A DNA stretch of 64,000 nucleotides from UBA6059 sp964351595 (GCA_964351595.1 CAYGOT010000016.1:1-64000); one strand, 5' to 3'; counted from the first letter of the stretch, positions 8,421 to 17,801 are shown. Made by a program: numbers and translations. The notes: generated from the sequence alone by a model not told the origin.

Positions 8421-9857
8421 ATGACACCAATGAAAAATATTAAATTCTGGATTGTAATTCTAATGGCCTTTGTAGTTTTCGGCTGTGGTCAGACTGGCAA
8501 AAAACAAGCTAGTGTTGAAACCGACGAGAAAGGATTAGCCATGCTCAGCGAGCAACAAATCGAGGAGATCGTTAAGCGCTCTTACCAGTATGTAGCCATG
8601 TACAATGTCAACCAAAAACTGGCCCTTGCTGAAGAAGGCATGACTACCCGAGGGTATAATAAAGGTTTGCAAAACACCGACCTACTGGATCATTCAGCTC
8701 AGTTTATTGCCCGACCCAACAACGATGTACTTTACCAATTAGCGATGCTTGACTTGAGGAAAGATGCCGTAGTGTTTGAATTTCCGGCTTTTGAATCGAA
8801 ATACGTATCGCTTATGACCAGTAGCTATGACCACTATGTTGAAATTCCCTTATCCACAGTGGATGGAGACTTTCAGGAGCCCACCAGAGTGTTGTTTTAT
8901 ACCGAAAGAAGCGAGGGCTATAACGGGCAAGAAATCGAAGGTATTGACGAACGCTTTGAAATGACGGGTGATTTTGTTTGTGCAACCTTGCGTGTAATGC
9001 CACATGCCAATGAGCCCGAGCGATATGCGCGTATTATAGATCAAGTCAATGCGATCAAAGGAATGACCCTATCGGAATACCAAGGGAATGCTGCACTCAA
9101 AATGATGGATCCTGACTTTCCTCCTTACGGAAAAACAGACGCAGAAGTTTTCGAGAACAACCTGCTGGAAGTGATGCAATTCATTTTTAATCACACAACA
9201 TTTGATCCAAATTTCGAATTAGATCGAAAGGTGCTGGAGTTGTATGAGCCTTTGGGTGTAGTCCCTGGCCAGGCCTATGATCCTGAGAAAGTAGTGAAGA
9301 TTGATGGCGACAGATTCAAGGATATCTCCTTGAAAGTCCGAAACGAACAAATTGCCATTATGAACAATCCGGATAGGATGCTACCTATGTTACCCTTAAT
9401 ATTTCAACCAAAAGGTACAGTCGGGCTAGATGCAATGCTGTTTCCATCTGTGGTTGGTCCTATCGGTCAGCCCGCCAAAGAAGCGATGTATCCAGCCATT
9501 TCCACCGACGATGGCGCACTAATGAACGCGCGGCATGACTATGTTATAAGAATGACGGCTAATGAGCTTCCGCCGGCTAATGCCTTCTGGTCATTTACCC
9601 TCTATGATGAGGTCAATGGTTTTTTTATCCCTAATGACCAAAAGAAATATAGTGTAGGTGAAAATTCAGGCATGAAGCTTAATGATGATGGTGGAATCGA
9701 TATTTATATCGCTGCTGAAAAACCATCAGGCGTTCCCAATGAAAATTGGCTACCCATTCAAAGAAAAGACTTGGGTCTCAATATTATCCTCAGGCTTTAC
9801 GCCCCGGATTTAGAAAAAATGAAAACCTGGAAAGCGCCAAAAGCGGTCAAATTATAG
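8421..9857 (+). CDS. DUF1254/DUF1214 lipoprotein
   Basis: The 478-residue protein begins MTPMKN; the second Met (8430) is an equally good start. A hydrophobic segment ends in VVFGCG, a lipobox, so it is likely a lipoprotein. The N-terminal half matches DUF1254 (YNVNQK, RPNNDVLYQLAMLDL, VSLMTSSYDHY) and the C-terminal half DUF1214 (RMTANELPPANAFWSFTLYD ... IPNDQKKYSVG ... NENWLPI ... ILRLYAPD). These domains occur together in exported proteins of unknown biochemistry. It is followed by a paralogue, and the two are probably cotranscribed with the alkylsulfatase-like gene. Confidence 0.85.
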   Translation: MTPMKNIKFWIVILMAFVVFGCGQTGKKQASVETDEKGLAMLSEQQIEEIVKRSYQYVAMYNVNQKLALAEEGMTTRGYNKGLQNTDLLDHSAQFIARPNNDVLYQLAMLDLRKDAVVFEFPAFESKYVSLMTSSYDHYVEIPLSTVDGDFQEPTRVLFYTERSEGYNGQEIEGIDERFEMTGDFVCATLRVMPHANEPERYARIIDQVNAIKGMTLSEYQGNAALKMMDPDFPPYGKTDAEVFENNLLEVMQFIFNHTTFDPNFELDRKVLELYEPLGVVPGQAYDPEKVVKIDGDRFKDISLKVRNEQIAIMNNPDRMLPMLPLIFQPKGTVGLDAMLFPSVVGPIGQPAKEAMYPAISTDDGALMNARHDYVIRMTANELPPANAFWSFTLYDEVNGFFIPNDQKKYSVGENSGMKLNDDGGIDIYIAAEKPSGVPNENWLPIQRKDLGLNIILRLYAPDLEKMKTWKAPKAVKL

Positions 9858-9868
9858 ACATTGAATTC

Positions 9869-11290
9869 ATGAGCACCTCTCTAAGTACTAAATCATTTTA
9901 CACTGGAATATTCTTCATGCTATCGACATTGCTGAACTCCTGTATACAAAGTGAAAAGGAAATCATTCCGGAAGAAGCGCGTGCTATAGCCAAAGAAGCC
10001 TACATCTACGCCAACCCGGTAGTCGACAGCTACCGCATTTTATACAGTTACTTTGTAGATAAGAGTCATCCCGACTATAAAGCTCCGTGGAATGAAATTA
10101 AGAACATACCCCGGGTATATACGCATGAAGACCGGGCTGTACAAACTCCTAATTCTGATACTCCTTACAGTTGGTTAGCATTGGATCTACGCACGCAACC
10201 TATGGTACTGAGCGTACCACCGATGGATGGAGACCGCTATTTCAGTATCCAGCTTATTGACCTGTATACCCACAATTTCGAATATATCGGCAGCCGCACT
10301 ACCGGGAACGATGGCGGACATTTTTTGATCACAGGACCTGAATGGGATGAGACGGTTCCCGAAGGGATCACGGCGACAATTGAAAGTGAGACCGAACTAA
10401 TGCTCGCAGTATACAGGACCCAGCTATATCATCCCGATGACCTTAAAAAGGTGGTAGATATACAAGAGGCCTATGCGGTGCAACCTCTTGCTAAGTTCAT
10501 TGGTCAGCCGGCTCCTAAAGACGCCCCAGAAATAGATTTTATCGAACCCTTATCACAGGAAGAGATAAGGGAGTCTTCAAAAGTTTTTCAACAGTTGAAT
10601 TTTATTTTGCAGTTCTGTCCGACTCATCCCTCAGAAAAAGAACTGATGGAACGTTTTGCCAGATTAAATATTGGTGCAGGGATGGACTTCAATTGGGATT
10701 CATTTTCCCCTGAAGTTCAGGAAGCCATTGAACAGGGGATAAAAGATGCCTGGGGAGATTTTGCTGAGCTCAAGAAAAAGGCAGATGCAGGTGAGATATC
10801 TTCAGGAGATGCTTTTGGTACGCGGGAGCATTTGGGTAACAACTACCTGTATCGAATGACTGCAGCCGTTCTCGGCATATGGGGCAACAGCGAGGCGGAA
10901 GCCATTTACCCGGCTTATTATGTGGATGCTGCCGGACAACCGTTAAACGGCAACAACAAATACTCATTGCGATTTGAATCAGATGAACTACCTCCCGTCA
11001 ACTCGTTTTGGTCATTGACCATGTATGAACTTCCGGCTAGTTTGCTTTCTGCTAATCCCCTCAATCGCTATTTGTTGAATTCCGCCATGATGGATGATTT
11101 TGTGCGTGATGAAGATGGAGAGATCACCCTTTACCTGCAAAATGAGTCCCCTGGCAAGGAAAAGGAACCGAATTGGCTGCCAGCACCTGATGGGCCATTC
11201 TCGGCTATTTTGCGCCTGTACTGGCCCAAGGAGGAAGCATTGAATGGTAGCTGGGAATTGCCACCGCTGACACGGACAAATACGAATTAG
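9869..11290 (+). CDS. DUF1254/DUF1214 lipoprotein, second tandem copy
   Basis: The open frame begins at 9746 inside the previous gene, but the ATG at 9869 gives a proper lipoprotein signal (hydrophobic run ending LLNSC), so I start there (473 residues). DUF1254 features are TPNSDTPYSWLALDLRTQP and YFSIQLIDLYTHNF. DUF1214 features are RMTAAVLGIWGNSEAEAIYP, ELPPVNSFWSLTMY, EPNWLPAP and LRLYWP. It diverges strongly from the copy upstream, so the pair is old or was brought together, not a recent duplication. Function is unknown; the shared operon suggests both work on the same substrate class. Confidence 0.85.
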   Translation: MSTSLSTKSFYTGIFFMLSTLLNSCIQSEKEIIPEEARAIAKEAYIYANPVVDSYRILYSYFVDKSHPDYKAPWNEIKNIPRVYTHEDRAVQTPNSDTPYSWLALDLRTQPMVLSVPPMDGDRYFSIQLIDLYTHNFEYIGSRTTGNDGGHFLITGPEWDETVPEGITATIESETELMLAVYRTQLYHPDDLKKVVDIQEAYAVQPLAKFIGQPAPKDAPEIDFIEPLSQEEIRESSKVFQQLNFILQFCPTHPSEKELMERFARLNIGAGMDFNWDSFSPEVQEAIEQGIKDAWGDFAELKKKADAGEISSGDAFGTREHLGNNYLYRMTAAVLGIWGNSEAEAIYPAYYVDAAGQPLNGNNKYSLRFESDELPPVNSFWSLTMYELPASLLSANPLNRYLLNSAMMDDFVRDEDGEITLYLQNESPGKEKEPNWLPAPDGPFSAILRLYWPKEEALNGSWELPPLTRTNTN

Positions 11291-11310
11291 ATAAATCAAC
11301 TTACCCTAAA

Positions 11311-12060
11311 ATGGCCATGAAAACGCAAACCAAGAGATTCGTCATTGCCTTAATCACATTATTCATGGCAGGTCTGTTTCATTCCGCGCATTCGCAAATA
11401 TTGATCTCATTATTGCTGGGTGACAAACTCAATTCCCCTGACCTGGAATTCGGACTTGAAGGAGGGTTCAACAGATCATGGCTTAGTGACATTGATGAAG
11501 TGGAAGGCCTTGGGCATTTTCACCTTGGGTTTTATTTTGATATCAGAATGAAGAATGATCTATGGCTCAATACGGGGGTTCGAGTCAAATCCAACTCGGG
11601 AGCGAGTAAGCTAAATCCTTATTCACTAAATGATCCCGAGCTTGATGCTGTTTTCGAAAGTGGGTATCTCAACAGAGACATTGGCTACTGGTATGTACCA
11701 GTGCACCTCAAATATCGCTTTGGGAGTAAAAAGCAATTCTGCTTCAATGCCGGTGGTCAGATAGGGTTGAGAAACAAAGCCAACGATCTTTTCTACAATA
11801 CCTATGTTGCTCAGGATGATGTGACTTTCACGTTAGATATCCGCGATCAAATTAAGAGCATCGATGCTGGCCTTTCAGGAGGGCTCGGCTACAAATTCAA
11901 GGGCAGTGGCATGAATCTGGGCTTGACTTACTACCAGGGGCTCACCAATATCATGAAAGAAACTACTCTCCCTGAGTATGATTATACCTCAAAGAATTCC
12001 AGCCTTTACGTGTATGTGGATATTCCGATAGGTGCAGGAAAAAAAGATGAAAAAGAGTGA
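11311..12060 (+). CDS. Outer-membrane beta-barrel protein (PorT-like)
   Basis: The 249-residue protein has a signal peptide (about residues 1-29, ending HSAHSQ) and then the pattern of Bacteroidota outer-membrane beta-barrels: GLEGGFNRSWLSD, HLGFYFDIRMKNDLWLNTGVRVKS, YWYVPVHLKYRFG, FNAGGQIGLR, LSGGLGYKFKG, LGLTYYQGL. It is the last gene of the same-strand cluster; a bidirectional terminator lies at 12347-12372. The alternative start two codons on makes little difference. Specific function is unknown. Confidence 0.65.
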   Translation: MAMKTQTKRFVIALITLFMAGLFHSAHSQILISLLLGDKLNSPDLEFGLEGGFNRSWLSDIDEVEGLGHFHLGFYFDIRMKNDLWLNTGVRVKSNSGASKLNPYSLNDPELDAVFESGYLNRDIGYWYVPVHLKYRFGSKKQFCFNAGGQIGLRNKANDLFYNTYVAQDDVTFTLDIRDQIKSIDAGLSGGLGYKFKGSGMNLGLTYYQGLTNIMKETTLPEYDYTSKNSSLYVYVDIPIGAGKKDEKE

Positions 12061-12346
12061 AGAGCTACGTCAGCGTGTTACAGCGAAAATTCAGATGCAG
12101 GTCACATACCCCATTTACAACTATAGAGAGGAGATAGTACTTTATTGAGACAGGCGCTAATCGCCAGGAATGCTCACAAGGATCGTGATGTCAGTATTAT
12201 TATAAAACTGACTCGTCATTACCAACTAGGACTCCTCAACCAAGGGTCTCAACTTACTGGATGACCGATTAGCAGGTAGGCTGTGGATCCGAGGGGCGTA
12301 TAAATTGTAAGTCTTCCTTTTTAGGTAGATAGATAAATGCTAACTA
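12061..12346. other. Intergenic region between convergent genes
   Basis: This stretch, before the terminator at 12347, separates the end of the exported-protein cluster from the convergent monooxygenase gene. I see no supported ORF or repeat. Confidence 0.4.
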
Positions 12347-12372
12347 AAAAAGCAGCCGTGCAGCTGCTTTTT
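12347..12372. terminator. Bidirectional intrinsic terminator
   Basis: The sequence AAAAAGCAGC is followed by a six-base loop (CGTGCA) and GCTGCTTTTT. It forms a GC core with A- and T-runs on both sides, so it can stop transcription from the plus-strand cluster and from the minus-strand monooxygenase gene. Confidence 0.85.
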
Positions 12373-12416
12373 GTCTATTGAATCTTGTGAACGATTATAA
12401 TTCGATCGAAATTATT

Positions 12417-12770
12417 CTACTTGGTAAAACCGTCAAAATACCCATTAAACACTGCTCCTAAGCCTGCCAATGCCTCCTTGGCCTGAGCACTAGGGTTACC
12501 AAATACTTCAAAACGAGTGATGTCGCTATGAGCAAAAAGCTTTGGTAATTCTTCTCCCACGTTTCCTAAATGTGCCATGATCGCATCAGAGTCTGCGAGC
12601 CATTCCACTGTATAGCACTTGGTCTCATCGGCATTAAAGTACCATTGATATCCTAGCATTCCCGATTCGCTTTTCACCGTAGGTATTATTTTTTGCGCTA
12701 ATGCCTTGAAGGCCGCAAGACCTCCAGGTTTGATGGTCCATTCTACCGCGTACTGGATTTGGTTTGTCAT
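12417..12770 (-). CDS. ABM-domain (quinol monooxygenase-like) protein
   Basis: This 117-residue protein has an antibiotic-biosynthesis-monooxygenase-like dimeric alpha/beta fold: IQYAVEWTIKPGGLAAFKALAQKIIPTV, then SGMLGYQWYFNADETKCYTVEWLADSDAIMAHL. Members are small cofactor-free oxygenases or heme-degrading enzymes; this one has no clear substrate signature. It is cytoplasmic. Its start is 84 bases from the stop of the upstream TetR gene on the same strand, so the regulators may act on it. Confidence 0.7.
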   Translation of the reverse strand: MTNQIQYAVEWTIKPGGLAAFKALAQKIIPTVKSESGMLGYQWYFNADETKCYTVEWLADSDAIMAHLGNVGEELPKLFAHSDITRFEVFGNPSAQAKEALAGLGAVFNGYFDGFTK

Positions 12771-12853
12771 GTTAATATTGTTTTAGGTTAAAAAAATATT
12801 GTGTGACAAATAAGCACTACTGATCTCTCGGATAAAAAAATAGCGTTCAGTTA

Positions 12854-13429
12854 TCAAACAATAAACGACAACTGCTCATCAACATACTGACGCAACTCTT
12901 CTGCCTCCTTAATTTTATACAGGATGCCCATGCTGAACACTATCCCCAAAAGAAATTCAGCATACATATCAATTTTTTGTTTCTGCTTGAATTGACCTAA
13001 GTCATATGCCTTGTCCAGCACTATCGAAATGCTCTCGTGGAACTCGCTTAGATATGCCTTATAGCGCTTGATTACCTCACTGTTTTCATTTCGCAATTCA
13101 ACTACAGTGTTGACGACAAGACAACTTCGTGGGAAGGTCTTATCAATCAATGCATCCACCAAGGCATAAAAAAAGATTTTCAACGAATCTATGCCTCCTG
13201 TAGTTTGCCTCAATTCCTTCAAAAAAGGGCCAGTATAGGTAGTAGTGTAGTAGTCAAGCGAATCAAGAAATAGCGAATCTTTCGAATACTTGTTGTACAA
13301 AATAGTCTCACCAACATTGAGATGTGCAGAAAGATCCTTAACTGATACCCCGTTATATCCTTTTAACCAAAAGATTTCTTGAGCCTTTACAATTAGCTCA
13401 TCGTAGGAAGATTCTAGTGCTCTTGCCAT
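12854..13429 (-). CDS. TetR/AcrR family regulator (first of a tandem pair)
   Basis: This 191-residue protein has an N-terminal TetR helix-turn-helix: ELIVKAQEIFWLKGYNGVSVKDLSAHLNVGETILYNKYSKDSLF. The turn and recognition helix match the family, with a KYS in place of the usual HF. The C-terminal ligand domain resembles TetR_C_33-like regulators. It lies only 7 bases downstream of a second TetR gene on the same strand, so both are likely on one transcript. The clear target would be the ABM monooxygenase gene downstream, by position. Confidence 0.85.
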   Translation of the reverse strand: MARALESSYDELIVKAQEIFWLKGYNGVSVKDLSAHLNVGETILYNKYSKDSLFLDSLDYYTTTYTGPFLKELRQTTGGIDSLKIFFYALVDALIDKTFPRSCLVVNTVVELRNENSEVIKRYKAYLSEFHESISIVLDKAYDLGQFKQKQKIDMYAEFLLGIVFSMGILYKIKEAEELRQYVDEQLSFIV

Positions 13430-13436
13430 ATTTCAA

Positions 13437-13988
13437 TTATAAAATCAAATGGATTCCGTTCGTTACGTATTGATTGCGCTCTTCATCGCTTTGGATAAGG
13501 CTAAGACTCATTGCCGTGCAAAACAAGCCAAGCAAATGCCGGGATCTGAACTCTGCATCCGCAACACTGTATTTATGATTCACCAACAGGTCGATAAACA
13601 ATAATTGGATTTCGTTGAGGTAATCATTTAAGCTCTTCTTTATTCCAGCATCTATATCTGCCAATTCGGTTCCTATGTGTATGAAATAGCACCCTGGAAC
13701 AGGCACATCGTCTCGGAAAAATGACACGTAGAATTTCAGTAGTATTTCAAACAGCTCTCCTTCCAATTCGAGTAAGGCCAATTTGTCATCACAATACCGA
13801 TCACGGTATAACAATAGAGAAGCATGCAGAATCCCATCCTTATTTTTGAACTCCTTATATAAAGAAAACCGGTTGACCCCCGTGTCACTTACCAGGTCAT
13901 TAATTGAGCTCCCGTTAAAGCCCTTTTGCCAAAAAAGCCAAATTGACTTTTCCAGAACCCTGTTTACGTTGTACTCCTTATATCGCAT
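13437..13988 (-). CDS. TetR/AcrR family regulator (second of a tandem pair)
   Basis: This 183-residue protein begins MRYKEYNVNRVLEKSIWLFWQKG and has the TetR helix-turn-helix GSSINDLVSDTGVNRFSLYKEFKNKDGIL. The C-terminal part includes VPGCYFIHIGTELAD, a motif common in TetR proteins of this type (compare PRSCLVVNTVVELRN in the neighbour). That parallel suggests the two are paralogues from an old duplication. About 25% of residues are shared by eye. No DNA palindrome was found upstream with confidence. Confidence 0.85.
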   Translation of the reverse strand: MRYKEYNVNRVLEKSIWLFWQKGFNGSSINDLVSDTGVNRFSLYKEFKNKDGILHASLLLYRDRYCDDKLALLELEGELFEILLKFYVSFFRDDVPVPGCYFIHIGTELADIDAGIKKSLNDYLNEIQLLFIDLLVNHKYSVADAEFRSRHLLGLFCTAMSLSLIQSDEERNQYVTNGIHLIL

Positions 13989-14194
13989 AACCTACAATAT
14001 ACGCTATATATATCCATGCGCTATTTTTACTCTTGTGTCGCTTTAGAAAATGTGGTTTGAGGTTTACAGCGCTTTGTTTCTATTCCAGCGAAAGCAATTA
14101 GGTTAATCGCACTGCTTTCCTGGCGTTGCACGAGTTGGATAAGGATCGGCACGCTTACAAAAGCGCGCCTTGGGAACTCAACAATCTCTTTAGA

Positions 14195-16150
14195 CTATTC
14201 CGGTAGGTCCAGCGCCGGATTGTGATCAAAGAAATCAAAAGGTCGGATCTCAAATGAATGCCACAAGACGGGCATCACCGGCCAGTCCTCAGCCCTTACC
14301 ATATGGTGCATGCCGATCGTATACCACAGTACGATATCCTTGTTGTTGATGTCGCGATTGGCACTGGTCCATGCTGGTAAGCCCATGCCCGGAGTACTCA
14401 AGGTCGGATAGTCGCCAGCGGCAAACAGCTCCGTCGGGTCATAAGGTGTTGCCCACAGGTGATGGTTGATGAATCCCACGCGCATTCGTGGATAGTCATC
14501 CTCGGAGAGCAACGTATTGGCTGTTTTGCCGGGCATCAGCTGATAGCTCGTGGGATAGCCCACACCGTTCTTTTTGGTCGTGCTCAACACCCGCCATAGT
14601 GTCGGTTTGTTGAGGTCGATGTTCAATTTGACGTCAGATTCTCGCTCAGCGATTTTAGGATTGTTGACCCATACACTCCTACGGGGATGTCCCTCAGGCA
14701 GCATCTTGCGTTGCAATCGGCTAAGCTCAATTTGATTGACCGGTCCATCTACATCCAGATCAATCCTGTAACTGAAGTAATGATCGTGATTGACCGCTAC
14801 AATATGTGGATCCACGAATCGTCCATACTGATCATCAGGTTCACCATCAACCGGGCTGGAGGCATCCTTTTGTGCCACGACTTTCGCCTCTGCAATACCC
14901 GTTGCTCCAGCTAAGACGCGTATAGATCCATCTTGTTGGAAGACCCAATCAAAGAGGTAATCGTAGTTGCCAAGCACCGCCGCAGCTCGTACGACAAGGT
15001 CTCTCTTTACCCTACTTTCGTTGGCAGCATCACCATTGTGCCTCCATGAAGGGTCGCCCGTTTCACGCTCGAAAATGGCTACAAGGTTGGCCTTGGGAAG
15101 CGGTCGACCTTGATCATTAGAAAACAGACCATCCATATAGTGGGCATAAGCCGGGGCGTCCTGTCCGGGGAACATCGGCTTGATCAGACCTCCTGCAGTG
15201 TATTCTCCGGCATCTATAAAGTTCCTGGCGAACCAGCCAAAGCCCTCATCCATATAAGGGACGAAAATCTCCGACAAATTACCCTGATACATCACGGGGC
15301 GTTCCTCTTCCCCCTCCTGATAGGTGACAGTAGAGATAATGAGCCCCACGCGGTGGTCTGGCCTCACATGAAACTTCCATTTCTGCCATTCTATCACATA
15401 GCCATCTACTGTAAATCCGGCACCATTAGGCTGTGATACGATGAAAGGGCCGGGCACGTCACGAACATTTTTGGTTGATAAGTTGTCAAAATCTGAATTC
15501 ACAGTGGCCATGGGCACGGCTCCTTCGTCCACTACCGTGAGTACTTCGCCAGTATTCAGATCTACTAAGGCCGAGAGACCACCGATTTCTCTACCCCACG
15601 TATTTCTGACATATCTGGGGTCTGTGCAATTACAAATTCCTACTCGTTTTCCCCGGTATTGTTCTTCACCAAAGTTAGCCCTGGGTCCAATGAAGCAATC
15701 CAAAAAAGAGAAGTCCTCATAGCCTCGTGCCTTCAGGCCGGCGACAAAATCAGGATGCTCCAGTACTTTATCAATCATAGATGAAAACTCACTATCCAAC
15801 CAGGTAGCCTGAATGCCTTCCAGCTCTCGGAAAGCAAGTTCTTTTTCGTTGGTAAGATCTACTTCCGCTCTGTAAAACTTACCGTTATGATGCACTGTAG
15901 CGTATGCCTGCCTTGGTAATTTTTCGTCTGGGGTCCAGCTCCATACTTTTTGCTTTTCCGGCTCGATAAGGTTGATCATAGAAAACCCAGTGGAGTCATT
16001 CAAATGACCTGCCTTTCTCAAAGTTTCGAGTACTTTCCAGTATTCCTGGTAAGTCAAAGGATCAAGCGGATGAGAGGTCTGTGCTATGCCGCTGAAGGAG
16101 ATAGCAAGGCAAAAAATGATTAGAAATAAGCTTGTGAATAGAGATTTCAT
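14195..16150 (-). CDS. Secreted copper amine oxidase
   Basis: This 651-residue protein has a signal peptide at 1-23. It carries the full copper amine oxidase active site. The topaquinone-precursor tyrosine is in the motif LGNYDY (Tyr396). The catalytic base is the Asp in NFIDAGEY (Asp313). The copper ligands are H455 and H457 (NHDHYFSYRID) and H616 (GMHHMVRAEDWPVMP). It oxidises primary amines to aldehydes with release of ammonia and hydrogen peroxide, here in the periplasm or outside the cell. Length fits the family (about 630-700). It is transcribed alone, 200 bases downstream of the tandem TetR genes in sequence order. A KatG gene lies in the same window but far away. Confidence 0.95.
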   Translation of the reverse strand: MKSLFTSLFLIIFCLAISFSGIAQTSHPLDPLTYQEYWKVLETLRKAGHLNDSTGFSMINLIEPEKQKVWSWTPDEKLPRQAYATVHHNGKFYRAEVDLTNEKELAFRELEGIQATWLDSEFSSMIDKVLEHPDFVAGLKARGYEDFSFLDCFIGPRANFGEEQYRGKRVGICNCTDPRYVRNTWGREIGGLSALVDLNTGEVLTVVDEGAVPMATVNSDFDNLSTKNVRDVPGPFIVSQPNGAGFTVDGYVIEWQKWKFHVRPDHRVGLIISTVTYQEGEEERPVMYQGNLSEIFVPYMDEGFGWFARNFIDAGEYTAGGLIKPMFPGQDAPAYAHYMDGLFSNDQGRPLPKANLVAIFERETGDPSWRHNGDAANESRVKRDLVVRAAAVLGNYDYLFDWVFQQDGSIRVLAGATGIAEAKVVAQKDASSPVDGEPDDQYGRFVDPHIVAVNHDHYFSYRIDLDVDGPVNQIELSRLQRKMLPEGHPRRSVWVNNPKIAERESDVKLNIDLNKPTLWRVLSTTKKNGVGYPTSYQLMPGKTANTLLSEDDYPRMRVGFINHHLWATPYDPTELFAAGDYPTLSTPGMGLPAWTSANRDINNKDIVLWYTIGMHHMVRAEDWPVMPVLWHSFEIRPFDFFDHNPALDLPE

Positions 16151-16326
16151 GATCGAAGTTTTTGTTGGGTAATCTTACAAGATAAGAGAATTATGGAATG
16201 AAACTACTACGACGGTTTTTGGCAGGTACGCATTTTGTGACCTGTGCTGATTAGAGGTTGCTATTCAAAACAACTGAGGGTCTCTGGTCGTTTTTATATA
16301 GAACACTACACAAAAGAGAAAATACT

Positions 16327-16551
16327 ATGGCACTGACAGACTTAACAAAAAAGACGAAAGAGGAGCTGGCCGGCAGGATTAATGATCTGGAAAGGCTTAT
16401 CTCCAAAAAAGGCATTGGATCAAGCTACGTGTCTAAAGTGGAAAAAATTCAGCGGCGTGTGAATATTGTATTCTTCCTGGGCGCTATCACGGCTGTAGCT
16501 GGCCTTTTCACCTGGCTTTCACTCAGAGGTGGGGATGAGGATGACGCATAA
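16327..16551 (+). CDS. Small single-pass membrane protein
   Basis: The open frame starts at 16258, but the ATG at 16327 gives a natural product of 74 residues. It has a charged helical N-terminus (LTKKTKEELAGRINDLERLIS), one hydrophobic segment (NIVFFLGAITAVAGLFTWLSL) and an acidic tail (GGDEDDA). The helix-plus-anchor pattern suggests a small membrane-associated scaffold. I know no named family for it. It is the kind of gene often missed; confidence is moderate because support is only composition and clean boundaries. Confidence 0.5.
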   Translation: MALTDLTKKTKEELAGRINDLERLISKKGIGSSYVSKVEKIQRRVNIVFFLGAITAVAGLFTWLSLRGGDEDDA

Positions 16552-16712
16552 ACAAGGCTAATGTGGTCATCGATACAGGTATGTTTACTAGATCCGCTCA
16601 GAGTCCCCTTCAGGTGATTCTGAGTAGCGTTTTCATATCAGAGTTGTCTGGCGAGTAACTCTGAGTGGGATTGACCCCCAACACTTCTCTCGCTCAGTAC
16701 TATCTTAGCGTT

Positions 16713-17585
16713 GTGAGAAGTACTGTTGCCACTATCCTCTTTCTAATTGTCGAAAGCTGTTCGCTATCGAATTATCAGCGTCAGGGACGTGTAGCTCCCA
16801 AATCCTATCATCAAACCATCAGCTTTACCACCTTCAAATCAGTAATCACGGTACCTGTCCAGGTGGAAGGTGAAACACGAAATTTTCTCTTTGACACTGG
16901 CGCGCAACTCTCTCTGCTACAGAGTGATGAAACCAAAGGTAAGCGCATGTCTGTATCTGGTGCCTCCAAGCGAAAGGTCTGGCTGTACCGTCACAAGGTC
17001 AGTTCAATGCGTATCGGTGATGTGGATTTCAAGAAGGTGAATGTACTGAGCGGGGACTTTACAGGGCTGAAGGAGCAAATACCAGATTTTGGAGGGTTAA
17101 TCGGCCAGTCCATACTCAACAAAGCCAATTGGAAAATCGATTATCCCAACCGAACACTGGAAGTTTCCAATACCCCTTTTCCTCTCGACTCTATGCATGC
17201 CATACCCATTATTAGATCCGGTGGTTCTCCGTATACAGACATCAGTATCGCTGGAACTACTTACCGCGCCATTATTGATCTGGGCTCCTCTGCCAAAGGT
17301 CTTAACGTACCGGATGATCACCCTTTGGCACAGCGGCTCATGGACAAGTTCTCCTTTGAGGGCCAGACTAGGGATATCTATACCATGGGTGGATTACAGA
17401 CAGTCACAGAGCGGGTAGGCACTTTGCCCTTTGTGTGGCTCTCAGGAGTAGGCTTTAAGGATGTGCCTGTTGATATCCGCAACTCCAGCGACCTCAGGAT
17501 CGGCATGAATTTTTTCAAGGATTGTGTGCTGGTCATCGACAATGATGCCGGGGTGTATCGGTTAAGGAAGCGAATTGAGTCCTGA
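16713..17585 (+). CDS. Retropepsin-like aspartyl protease lipoprotein
   Basis: The frame is open from an ATG at 16665, but the GTG at 16713 begins a better signal (VRSTVATILFLIVESC), with a cysteine that could be lipidated. The first lobe has the aspartyl protease signature FLFDTGAQLSLL, followed by FGGLIGQSIL, the family's second structural motif. The second lobe repeats the fold but reads IIDLGSSAKGL: Asp-Leu-Gly in place of Asp-Thr/Ser-Gly. Such two-lobed exported proteins are common in Bacteroidota. The altered second motif may weaken catalysis. It stands alone between a small membrane gene and a repeat. Confidence 0.75.
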   Translation: MRSTVATILFLIVESCSLSNYQRQGRVAPKSYHQTISFTTFKSVITVPVQVEGETRNFLFDTGAQLSLLQSDETKGKRMSVSGASKRKVWLYRHKVSSMRIGDVDFKKVNVLSGDFTGLKEQIPDFGGLIGQSILNKANWKIDYPNRTLEVSNTPFPLDSMHAIPIIRSGGSPYTDISIAGTTYRAIIDLGSSAKGLNVPDDHPLAQRLMDKFSFEGQTRDIYTMGGLQTVTERVGTLPFVWLSGVGFKDVPVDIRNSSDLRIGMNFFKDCVLVIDNDAGVYRLRKRIES

Positions 17586-17639
17586 TAAAGTTAATCGGGG
17601 TTACAGAATTAACATGGGTTCGATTTAACTCATTATTTA

Positions 17640-17774
17640 ATATGCTGATCTTCGATTGATTGACATTTCGACAAGCTCAATATGACAGCTAATTCTTTTA
17701 ATTTTGTCATGTTGAGGCTCTCGAAACAATTAATACTAACAGCAGAGGCACAAATCAATCGAAGATCAGCATAT
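17640..17774. repeat. MITE/REP-like palindromic element, copy 1
   Basis: A 135-bp element has perfect 22-bp terminal inverted repeats (17640-17661 and 17753-17774, beginning ATATGCTGATC). It has an inner imperfect palindrome: TTTCGACAAGCTCAATATGA (from 17666) faces TGTCATGTTGAGGCTCTCGA (from 17706). The inner core is shared with the element at 25572-25700. It lies between convergent genes and could fold into one long hairpin that stops transcription. Confidence 0.8.
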
Positions 17775-17801
17775 TCTAAACACCTTAAGATCCAAATTAG
17801 C

